From: Streptomyces aurantiacus
GTDB lineage: Bacteria > Actinomycetota > Actinomycetes > Streptomycetales > Streptomycetaceae
Direction: 5' to 3'
NCBI RefSeq assembly: GCF_027107535.1
Contig: NZ_CP114283.1
Location: 310,001 to 374,000, forward strand
Length of the DNA: 64,000 nt
The number at the start of each line of letters is the position of its first letter. Within the stretch, counting starts at the first letter, position 1. The notes beneath the pieces were generated by a model. It made no database searches, was not told the origin of the DNA, and saw only the letters and a list, made by a program, of their open reading frames with translations. This document shows positions 44,447 through 51,429 of the stretch, one piece after another. The translations under genes and the position numbers were made by a program.

Positions 44447-47400
44447 ATGAAATTTGATCTCTACCAACTGGGCCCGCGAGAATTCGAGAACCTTGTTCAA
44501 TCAATCACTGTCGCCGAGCTAGGGCCGCGCGTATCAGTATTTGGGGCAGGGCCGGACGGTGGGAGAGAAGCAACATTCGATGGAGTCACCGTGTCACCAA
44601 AAGGTGGCGCAGTCTGGGATGGGTATGGAATTCTCCAGGTGAAGCAAAAGGCAACCCCTGCCTCACCTGCAGAGGAAGCTAACTGGCTCATTTCGGAGAT
44701 CCGTAAGGAGTTCAATGAATGGCATACGTCAAAAAAGCGTAAGCCGAAACCGAAATATGTAATCTTTGCTTCAAATGTAAAACTTTCTGCGGTGCCCAAT
44801 ACTGGTGGCTTTGATCGCGTTCAGGAGGTAATGAAAGAAGAGTGTCGCAGGCTTCATATCGAAGAGTATATGATCTGGCACTCTGAAAACCTAGATAGGT
44901 TTTTGGAGATTCACGACGGAATCCGTCGATCTTATGCAGCGTGGATTTTGCCTGGTGACGTACTGGCTTCCATCCATGAAGGGCAAGAGGGGCGCAGGGA
45001 GCAGGTAGTTACTTCCATCAAGCGATTTCTTTCTAGAGAAATTCTACGAGAAAGGTTCGCAAATCTGGACCAAGCTGGGTCGGCGGACGACCGCACCATC
45101 CCTCTGGCGGACGTCTTCGTCGATCTACCCATCAGTGTTGCAGACGATTTCCAATCCGATGACGAAGCAAAGTGCCTGGAAACACTAATTTCTATTTGCG
45201 ACACGAACCATCGCCCGGATGAAAAACAGAATGAGGCTCCGATTCATCAGGCCAATCGTTTTGTATTGGTCGGCGGGCCGGGGCAGGGCAAGAGTACTGT
45301 AAGTCAGCTCCTTTGCCAGCTTTATCGAGCACTCCTGATTAAAGACACGCAACTGTATTCACGGAACGCAGAGATTCGGACTGCTGTAAACAGGATCACA
45401 GCCCTAGCTGACCGCGAATCCCTGTCGCCGAAAGCTCGTCGATGGCCGCTAAAGATTCCGCTGACTAGCTTGGCGGATGGCATCGCTAAGGGGCATTTCA
45501 GTAGCATTCTAGAGTATGCGGCTTATCGAGTTTCGGCGGTAAGCGCGATCAACGTAACGTCAAGTGAACTAAAGAATTGGCTAGCAGACTTCCCTTGGTT
45601 GCTCATCCTCGACGGCCTTGATGAGGTTCCAGGATCGAGCAATCGAGATGAGGTACTCAACTGCGTCAATGATTTCCTACTCGACGCCGATGAAGTAAAT
45701 GCCGATCTTGTTGTTGTTGCGACTACAAGGCCGCAAGGGTATGCCGAAGAATTTTCCCCAATGCACTACCGGCACTACTCGTTGATGCCGCTTGATAGCG
45801 AAAACGCCCTTACATATGGCCATAAACTAGCTCAGGCAAGATACGGGTCGGCTGCGGATGATAAAGTTGATCGCTTGATGGATCGGCTGCGGCAAGCTGT
45901 TGCAGAAGATTCCACAGCCCATCTCATGACAACTCCTCTTCAGGTCACCATCATGGCTGTACTGCTCGACAGGATGGGTAAAGCGCCGAAGGATAGGTTC
46001 ACTCTCTTCGCTGATTATTACCGAGTCATTTATGAGCGGGAGCTTGAAAAAGAGGGGCCAGCGAGTAACCTGCTACGTGACAGGCGGGCAGATATCAATT
46101 CAATTCACGCTGATATTGGCTTGTTACTTCAGACGAAAAGCGAGAGGAGCGGTGACACGGCATCGCGCCTTACTCTTGAAGAGCTCAACATGATCATCGC
46201 CGACCGACTAAAGGGCGAGGGTTTTAAGGGTGATTCTCTAAACTCGCTGACAGCCGCGATCAGTCGAGCGGCGACCGATCGTCTGGTTTTCCTTGTACCG
46301 TCGCGCAGAGACGAGGTAAGTTTCGAGATCCGCTCGCTTCAGGAGTTCTGGGCAGCGCATGCCATAATGAACTGCTTTGAAGCGGAAATCCCGAAGCGCC
46401 TCAGAGCAATGTCCGTAAGCGCTCACTGGCGTAACGTACTACTCTTTGCGCTCGGCAACATCTTCGAGAACCGGAAGCCATTGCGCGATGTGGTTGTTAC
46501 TCTCGTGACTGAGCTCAACGCTGCCTCGGATCATTACGGACACTTGCAAAGGCGAGTTCTGACAGGGTCTCGACTGGCAGTGGAGATTCTGCGAGACGGC
46601 ATGGTCAGAGCCCCTCGTTACGAAGCTATGCTTCTAGAGCAGGCACTTAAGGTCCTTCACCTTCCGCCCAACAGCCACGTGTCGCTGCTGGCAGCCTCCA
46701 TTAGCGCGGATGGTATGGAAGTAGCACGTGACTTCTTGCAGCCGGAGCTCTGCAAGAGTGGGATCCCTAGCGAGTCCATCCTGATCTTTCTGGGCGTTCG
46801 TGCCGGCCATGAAGATCGGTGGGCTGGCGAAGTGCTGCGTGAAATCTACGGGAGAAGCACAGAGCGCGACCGCAGAAGCCTCGTCAACATTGCTGAAGAC
46901 GCCGAAAATTTGACGCTCACGGCCTGGGTTACGGCGAGCGCGACCGAGCCTAAGAACACCATCGACACCGTGCGGACAATTCGGATGGTTACGGCAAGCA
47001 GGCGCGCGATGGCGGATCCGTCTAGGGCTCGACGTGGACTGCCCGCTTCTGGTGGCTTATTCGAATTCCCCGAATGGGCAATGCCTCTCTCTCAAGCTTT
47101 CTATAGTGCAATCGGGCGCCCGACAACCAGATTGAAAATTGATACGCCAAGTCTTGGCTTGCAACTCCTTGTAAATTCGTGTCATGCAGTTAATTCACGA
47201 GCCCGGGAGACTATGGAATTGGGCTTCCCAGAGGAGCACTGGTTCGCAAAGATTCATCGATTTGCAGAGGATCCTAGCAAGGACACTCTGGCCGAAGTGG
47301 TTCGTGTCGAAGGCCCGGATCTGGATCAGTACATGTTGCACGCAGCAAGATTTCCATGGGTGATCCTCTATGCATTTGGATTGCGTGAGGAAGTTGGGGA

Positions 47401-48349
47401 CAGTGCAGCGGACCTGATCCGATCTGGATACATGGGTGATCTTTCGGACTGGCACTCATTGGAAGAAGCTTGGGATCGAGATGATCTGCAGGATCTGGCT
47501 CAATCAAATTTTCAGTCCTGGCGTGAAGACCGAGAGCCATTCTTTCCATTTGAGGCATCGAACTTCAGCGTAGCTGCATACGACTCTGGCGTCTGGAATT
47601 CGACTGACCTTTCCCTGCTCCTCGACATTGCAGAGTCCATTCAGGATCTGAGATCGCGCCGAAAATTGGCGAACGCAATCGTGAATATGCCGGTGCGGCA
47701 TAGTGCTCGTTTCAGGATCGACATCTCTAGGCCTATGTTTGAAAGGATCTTGGACTGCTTTCCTGATGGGCAGTCACGGTTTTTGTCGTGGCTAGATGCT
47801 CTGGGCGCTGACGAAGGCTGGGCAGACCTCCTGAACATCCAGGGACAAGGCTTACGACCAGGTTTCGTTTGGATCCCGCGATGTCCAGAATTCGTGGTGG
47901 ATTGTTGGGTCGCGGATTTCAGCAAGGTAGGACTCGGACGCATGGCTTTGTCGAGGCCCTCATTTTCGCCTATTCATCAGCGAAATGCTCTCCTCATAAA
48001 GGCTGAGTGGGAGCGTGTTAAGTGTGATCCCACGTCCGACTTTGTGAGCAAGTGCCTCGTCGCTTTGGCGGTTCTGGCTATGGATCCGCCTCATGAGCGA
48101 GACGACAGAGGGCTGTTGTTGCAAGTGCTGAGGCAAGGCATCGGCGAGAAAGAGTTTTCGCTTCATCAGGTGCTCTCTCTGATGAAGGTTGGACAGGAAC
48201 CCAGCGACTACTCCTTCGTCGTTGACCTTATCGACTCGGCAAGGGACTTGCCGAGGACCGATGATCTTCGTTTCGCATACGACTTTCTCCTGAGTTATCA
48301 GGCTAGTCATTGGACTGAGATCTCATTCAATGAGATGCGCCCTGTCTGA
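44447..48349 (+). CDS. Mrr-like nuclease fused to NACHT/STAND NTPase, candidate antiviral protein
   Basis: The protein has 1300 residues. Residues 1-150 resemble the Mrr/PD-(D/E)xK fold: GAGPDGGREATFDG with Asp37 and Glu41, then GILQVKQK with Gln64 and Lys66. The NTPase has Walker A GGPGQGKS (276-283) and a Walker B/NACHT motif LDGLDEVPG (388-396). About 700 residues follow without a recognised domain and may be the sensor. This nuclease-NTPase-sensor order is that of Avs antiviral proteins, in which target recognition causes oligomerisation and nucleic-acid degradation. The gene is AT-richer than all neighbours and has TTA codons at 46124 and 47057. ATG 44447 is chosen because the protein fold starts there and CATAAT is 6 nt upstream. 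It could instead be a fused restriction-like factor. Confidence 0.85.
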   Translation: MKFDLYQLGPREFENLVQSITVAELGPRVSVFGAGPDGGREATFDGVTVSPKGGAVWDGYGILQVKQKATPASPAEEANWLISEIRKEFNEWHTSKKRKPKPKYVIFASNVKLSAVPNTGGFDRVQEVMKEECRRLHIEEYMIWHSENLDRFLEIHDGIRRSYAAWILPGDVLASIHEGQEGRREQVVTSIKRFLSREILRERFANLDQAGSADDRTIPLADVFVDLPISVADDFQSDDEAKCLETLISICDTNHRPDEKQNEAPIHQANRFVLVGGPGQGKSTVSQLLCQLYRALLIKDTQLYSRNAEIRTAVNRITALADRESLSPKARRWPLKIPLTSLADGIAKGHFSSILEYAAYRVSAVSAINVTSSELKNWLADFPWLLILDGLDEVPGSSNRDEVLNCVNDFLLDADEVNADLVVVATTRPQGYAEEFSPMHYRHYSLMPLDSENALTYGHKLAQARYGSAADDKVDRLMDRLRQAVAEDSTAHLMTTPLQVTIMAVLLDRMGKAPKDRFTLFADYYRVIYERELEKEGPASNLLRDRRADINSIHADIGLLLQTKSERSGDTASRLTLEELNMIIADRLKGEGFKGDSLNSLTAAISRAATDRLVFLVPSRRDEVSFEIRSLQEFWAAHAIMNCFEAEIPKRLRAMSVSAHWRNVLLFALGNIFENRKPLRDVVVTLVTELNAASDHYGHLQRRVLTGSRLAVEILRDGMVRAPRYEAMLLEQALKVLHLPPNSHVSLLAASISADGMEVARDFLQPELCKSGIPSESILIFLGVRAGHEDRWAGEVLREIYGRSTERDRRSLVNIAEDAENLTLTAWVTASATEPKNTIDTVRTIRMVTASRRAMADPSRARRGLPASGGLFEFPEWAMPLSQAFYSAIGRPTTRLKIDTPSLGLQLLVNSCHAVNSRARETMELGFPEEHWFAKIHRFAEDPSKDTLAEVVRVEGPDLDQYMLHAARFPWVILYAFGLREEVGDSAADLIRSGYMGDLSDWHSLEEAWDRDDLQDLAQSNFQSWREDREPFFPFEASNFSVAAYDSGVWNSTDLSLLLDIAESIQDLRSRRKLANAIVNMPVRHSARFRIDISRPMFERILDCFPDGQSRFLSWLDALGADEGWADLLNIQGQGLRPGFVWIPRCPEFVVDCWVADFSKVGLGRMALSRPSFSPIHQRNALLIKAEWERVKCDPTSDFVSKCLVALAVLAMDPPHERDDRGLLLQVLRQGIGEKEFSLHQVLSLMKVGQEPSDYSFVVDLIDSARDLPRTDDLRFAYDFLLSYQASHWTEISFNEMRPV

Positions 48350-48421
48350 GCGGGATGAATGAGCCTTAGTTCATGAGTATTTTGAATCCCTGAGATATGA
48401 AGCAGGGGAGAGAAACGGTGA

Positions 48422-48589
48422 GGTCGGCGGAGCGGCTTTGGGCTGGAGCTGCTTTGGCGCGAGTGATCATGGCCCCGTAAGCTTCCGGCGCGTCGGGCAG
48501 TCTGTGGACCTGCCCGGTAAAGCACGACGTTGGGGCCATGATCTTCGAGGCTCGCGCCAAAGTGGCTGCGTAAAGCCGCGGAGCCGACC
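48422..48589. repeat. 168-bp nested inverted repeat, structured non-coding element
   Basis: Complementary blocks pair in order from outside in: GGTCGGC with GCCGACC (48422-48428/48583-48589), GCGGCTTT with AAAGCCGC (48432-48439/48572-48579), CTTTGGCGCGAG with its complement (48452-48463/48551-48562), GATCATGGCCCC with its complement (48465-48476/48532-48543), and CGGGCAG with CTGCCCG at the tip (48494-48500/48510-48516). It could be a single-strand replication origin of the rolling-circle element, a structured RNA or a MITE-like insertion. The sequence does not decide. Confidence 0.8.
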
Positions 48590-48641
48590 GCCCCAGCCAC
48601 GACGAACCCCTTCTTTGGCATAGGGCGGCTGAATGCTCAGT

Positions 48642-48716
48642 GCGCGGCCCGGCCCCCGGCCGGGCTGGAGCGGGGCGGAGACAGGAGCGCAGGCCCGGCC
48701 GGGGGCCGGGCCGCGC
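48642..48716. terminator. 24-bp perfect GC hairpin between convergent genes
   Basis: The 24 bases at 48642-48665 (starting GCGCGGCCCGGCCCCC) are the exact reverse complement of 48693-48716, with a 27-nt loop. The hairpin lies between the convergent Mrr-NACHT gene and the gene ending at 48764, so a bidirectional terminator is likely. The long loop and the neighbouring structure leave other roles possible. Confidence 0.6.
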
Positions 48717-48763
48717 GCGGGGAGCGGAGCGAGCCGCCTTGAACCAGTAGAGAAAGTTGTAAC

Positions 48764-49147
48764 TCAGTAGGTCTGCTGGGGCTTGAAGTCGTATGCGCAG
48801 GATGGCAGTTCGATGCCCTGTCTGTGCGCGAGGGGCAGGAAGACGACTGGGCGTATCGTCCAAGTGATGCGGGTGCCGGCGTGGGTCACTGAGACTGTGC
48901 AGGGCTGCATCCGTAAGAGCGCTCGGCGGGTCTGAATGCGGCCCTCGTACAGCCACCCCCAAGCCTCGTCGGATGCGTCGGCATCGAGTGCCGGTGAGAT
49001 CGTGCGGAGAGCTACCGCTACCCACCTGTCGGCCTGCGGGGCTGAGTGCGCATCGAAGGATGCTCGGAGCTCTGGCGCCCCTCCCTCCGTGAGGTCTTCC
49101 GTCCAGCACTCACACCAGTAGCCCCACTGCGGCTTGTCCATCAGCAT
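48764..49147 (-). CDS. Hypothetical element protein
   Basis: This 127-residue protein starts at ATG 49147 (or 49141, MDKPQ). It begins MLMDKPQWGYWCECWTEDLT and is rich in Trp, with no membrane helix. It overlaps the end of the anti-sigma-like ATPase gene, so the two are probably co-translated. I do not recognise a family. Confidence 0.7.
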   Translation of the reverse strand: MLMDKPQWGYWCECWTEDLTEGGAPELRASFDAHSAPQADRWVAVALRTISPALDADASDEAWGWLYEGRIQTRRALLRMQPCTVSVTHAGTRITWTIRPVVFLPLAHRQGIELPSCAYDFKPQQTY

Positions 49148-49569
49148 GGGTGGCCCCCTGGGCGGACCTCGGTAAAGAGTTCCGCGGTGACCGTGTGGCC
49201 GCCGTCGCTGTCGTGGATCACGACCCGGTGCGCGATCGCGCTGACCATGCCCAGTCCCCGGCCGTGTTCCGCCTCCTGGTCCTGGTGCTCGACCTTGGGG
49301 GCCTCACCGGTGCCTCCGTCATCGGTGACCGACAGGGTGATCATCTGCGGTGAGATCGCGAGAGCCAGATGGAAGCTGCCCGACTGCCGGCCGCTGGCGG
49401 TGTGGAGGATCGCGTTCGCGCTCAGCTCGCTCACGATCACTGCGGCGTCGTCGGCCAGTGGCGAGCCTCTGAGGATGTCCCGTGTCCAGCGGCGGGCCCT
49501 GCTGACCTCTTCGGGGAATCCTGGGCAAGTGAGTCCCCAGACCCGGGCGGTGCTCGTATACTCGTGCAT
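49141..49569 (-). CDS. ATP-binding anti-sigma-like protein (HATPase_c, RsbW type)
   Basis: This 142-residue protein starts at ATG 49569, where GAAGGAA lies about 6 nt upstream. Other in-frame ATGs at 49599 and 49686 lack sites. The GHKL fold shows the N box VSELSANAILHTA, the G1 motif VTDDGGTG and GRGLGMVSAIAH. Relatives in Streptomyces phosphorylate anti-anti-sigma factors or bind sigma factors. No partner gene is near, so it may act on host proteins. A CTCGTATACTCGT stretch (49553-49565), like half of the KorSA-type operator, lies at its start codon. Confidence 0.85.
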   Translation of the reverse strand: MHEYTSTARVWGLTCPGFPEEVSRARRWTRDILRGSPLADDAAVIVSELSANAILHTASGRQSGSFHLALAISPQMITLSVTDDGGTGEAPKVEHQDQEAEHGRGLGMVSAIAHRVVIHDSDGGHTVTAELFTEVRPGGHPC

Positions 49570-49615
49570 ACAAGTTCCTTCGTGCTGGTAGGCCGCCATG
49601 TGCAGCGGGTTCGGG

Positions 49616-50047
49616 CTAGACGAGTTTGACGCCGTCGTGTGCGCGGACGGCTGGCGGGGACAACGCGTCGAGAGCGTCCAGGACACGGATCGCGTACGCC
49701 TCGTCGGCGAGGTCGGTGACTTGTTCGCGGGTGGCCCATCGCAGTGCGCGGGTCTCGTCCCCGGTGGTGGGTGTGCCGTCGGCGGCCTCGCAGCGGAAGA
49801 CCATGGAGACGATCAGGCCCGTCATGTTCTTGTAGATCCCGGTGAGGGTCGCGGGAAGTGCGATCTTGATGCCGGTCTCTTCGAGGACTTCCCTCTGAAG
49901 CGCCTCGGGGAGGGTTTCCTCCGGCTCGACGATGCCGCCCGGGGGCTCCCACTGGCCGTTGTCGCGCCGCTGGATCAAGAGGGCTCGGCCCTGGTCGTCG
50001 ATGATGACTCCGGCAACGCTCACGGAGTGCGGACGGTCAGCGGTCAC
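49616..50047 (-). CDS. Nudix hydrolase, Pif-like
   Basis: This 143-residue protein starts at GTG 50047. The full Nudix box runs from Gly38 to Ile60 (GIVEPEETLPEALQREVLEE core), so metal binding and phosphohydrolase activity are expected. In pSAM2 the immunity factor Pif, which blocks redundant transfer between element-bearing cells, has a Nudix motif and lies next to korSA. The same position here, divergent from the GntR gene, supports a Pif role. The substrate is unknown. Confidence 0.85.
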   Translation of the reverse strand: MTADRPHSVSVAGVIIDDQGRALLIQRRDNGQWEPPGGIVEPEETLPEALQREVLEETGIKIALPATLTGIYKNMTGLIVSMVFRCEAADGTPTTGDETRALRWATREQVTDLADEAYAIRVLDALDALSPPAVRAHDGVKLV

Positions 50048-50102
50048 GTTCCTCGGCCCTCTCAGATCGCTAGGCTCTCAACCGTAGCAACAACACTCGC
50101 CC

Positions 50103-50132
50103 ACTCGTCTAGATACCTAAAGGAGTACTCGT
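50103..50132. promoter_or_regulatory. KorSA-type operator half-sites at the repressor's own promoter
   Basis: ACTCGTCTAGAT at 50103-50114 matches the left half of the palindromes found at 50967 and 51042. ACTCGT recurs at 50127-50132, overlapping the GTG start of the repressor. The site lies in the divergent region with the Nudix gene, so one protein could control both. Confidence 0.55.
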
Positions 50133-50916
50133 GACCTCTCTACCGTCCCTGCTCGGTGGCCTGGATCCAACGAGCGATCGTGCGGTGTTCCGGCAGATCG
50201 CCGACCAGCTGCGCGAGGCCATCGATCGTGGGCGATTCAACGAAGGGGAGAAGCTGCCTTCGGAAGCTGAGCTTGTCGAGCACTATGGCGTGTCCCGGAT
50301 GACCGTCCGCAACTCCTTCTCCGTCCTCCAGGGCGAGGGCCTGGTGCACGCAGAGCACGGGAAGGGAGTGTTCGTCCGGCCGCGACCGCCTGTGCGGCGG
50401 CTCGCCTCCGACCGGTTCGCCAGGCGTCATCGTGAACAGGGGAAGTCCGCGTTCATCGTCGAAGCGGACGCCGCCGGCAGTCACCCGAAGGTGGACAGCC
50501 TGGAGGTCAAGGAGGAGAAGGCCACGCAGGACATCTCCGCCCGGCTCGGGTCCGTACGACGCGTGCTCGCCCGGCGGCGCCGGTACCTCCTCGACGGCCG
50601 TCCGGTCGAGTTCGCCACCTCCTACCTTCCCCTCGACATCGCCCGCGGTACGCAGATCGCCGAACCCAACCCCGGCCCCGGCGGCATCTACGCCCGCCTT
50701 GAGGAACTGGGCCACCGACTCGACCACTTCGAGGAAGAGATCCGAGCTCGGATGCCCTCGCCGACCGAGGTCAAGACACTGCACCTCGCCTCGGGCGTCC
50801 CGGTGATCCACCTCATCCGAACCGCGTACGACACCGAAAAGCGGCCTGTAGAGGTCTGCGACACCGTCATGGCGGCGGACGCGTACGTGCTGTCGTACCA
50901 GCTTCCGGCCACGTAA
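50131..50916 (+). CDS. GntR/UTRA family repressor, KorSA-like
   Basis: This 261-residue protein starts at GTG 50131 with AAAGGAG at 50119-50125. The winged helix (about 20-85) contains IADQLREAIDRGRFNEGEKL and YGVSRMTVRNSFSVL. The UTRA effector domain spans about 105-255. In pSAM2 KorSA represses pra and so replication, excision and transfer. Here palindromes with ACTCGT arms lie before this gene and before the gene at 51073, which fits auto-repression and control of the transfer operon. Confidence 0.88.
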   Translation: MTSLPSLLGGLDPTSDRAVFRQIADQLREAIDRGRFNEGEKLPSEAELVEHYGVSRMTVRNSFSVLQGEGLVHAEHGKGVFVRPRPPVRRLASDRFARRHREQGKSAFIVEADAAGSHPKVDSLEVKEEKATQDISARLGSVRRVLARRRRYLLDGRPVEFATSYLPLDIARGTQIAEPNPGPGGIYARLEELGHRLDHFEEEIRARMPSPTEVKTLHLASGVPVIHLIRTAYDTEKRPVEVCDTVMAADAYVLSYQLPAT

Positions 50917-50966
50917 CCGGCGGTGCACGAGGCCACTTCTTCGGACTCGTATAGCCCAACACGCAT

Positions 50967-50982
50967 ACTCGTATAGACGAGT
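50967..50982. promoter_or_regulatory. Perfect 6-4-6 operator palindrome
   Basis: ACTCGT-ATAG-ACGAGT is a perfect palindrome 90-106 bp upstream of the transfer operon start at 51073. A half-site ACTCGTATAG lies just before it at 50945-50954. It is a likely KorSA-type repressor site. Confidence 0.7.
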
Positions 50983-51041
50983 GGGTAAGTTGTGTGTCAG
51001 AGTGGGCCGCGTTCCCGGAGTCACCGGGTTCGCAGACTGCA

Positions 51042-51057
51042 ACTCATCTAGACGAGT
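51042..51057. promoter_or_regulatory. Second 6-4-6 operator palindrome
   Basis: ACTCAT-CTAG-ACGAGT differs from a perfect palindrome at one pair and ends 15 bp before the start codon at 51073. A binding protein here would block initiation of the transfer operon. Confidence 0.7.
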
Positions 51058-51072
51058 AGATAGGAAGAAATC

Positions 51073-51429
51073 TTGCGCACCATCCGTGTGGAGACCTCGG
51101 CCGCGACGATCCTGCTGACTGAGGCACCCGAGCCCAAGGTCCGCGACCGGCAGACCGGCGAGATCGCCAAGGACGTCAACAGCGGCGAGGCACTGATGAC
51201 GATCGGCGTCGTCTACATCGAGGAAGGGGAGTCGGCCCTGATCAAGGTCACCATCCCGGAGAGCGGAGTCTCTGAAGGACTGGCGCTGGGAGCTCCGGTC
51301 GCGCTGCCCGGCCTGGTGGCCCGGCCGTGGGAGAGCGTGTTCAACGGACAGCAGCGCCACGGCATCGCCTACCGCGCCGCAGCCGTCACTCCGGCCGCCT
51401 TCCCGGCCGCCATGGGGGCCACGGCCTGA
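51073..51429 (+). CDS. SCO3933 family regulatory protein
   Basis: This 118-residue protein starts at TTG 51073 after AGGAAGAA. It begins MRTIRVETSAATILLTEAPE when the start is read as Met, and contains RDRQTGEIAKDVNSGEALMT. This family is found next to the transfer gene in many AICEs, with no certain function; replication or transfer control has been proposed. It overlaps the FtsK-like gene by one base (TGATG). It is directly preceded by two operator palindromes. Confidence 0.85.
   Translation: MRTIRVETSAATILLTEAPEPKVRDRQTGEIAKDVNSGEALMTIGVVYIEEGESALIKVTIPESGVSEGLALGAPVALPGLVARPWESVFNGQQRHGIAYRAAAVTPAAFPAAMGATA

Noticed and set aside
44447..48763. Retron or toxin-antitoxin system around the structured region
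   Set aside because: No reverse transcriptase or small paired genes are present. The inverted repeats alone are not evidence for either.
48366..49109. Long minus-strand frame through the structured region
   Set aside because: It runs through two inverted repeats and across the gene at 48764-49147 in another frame, so it is a shadow frame.
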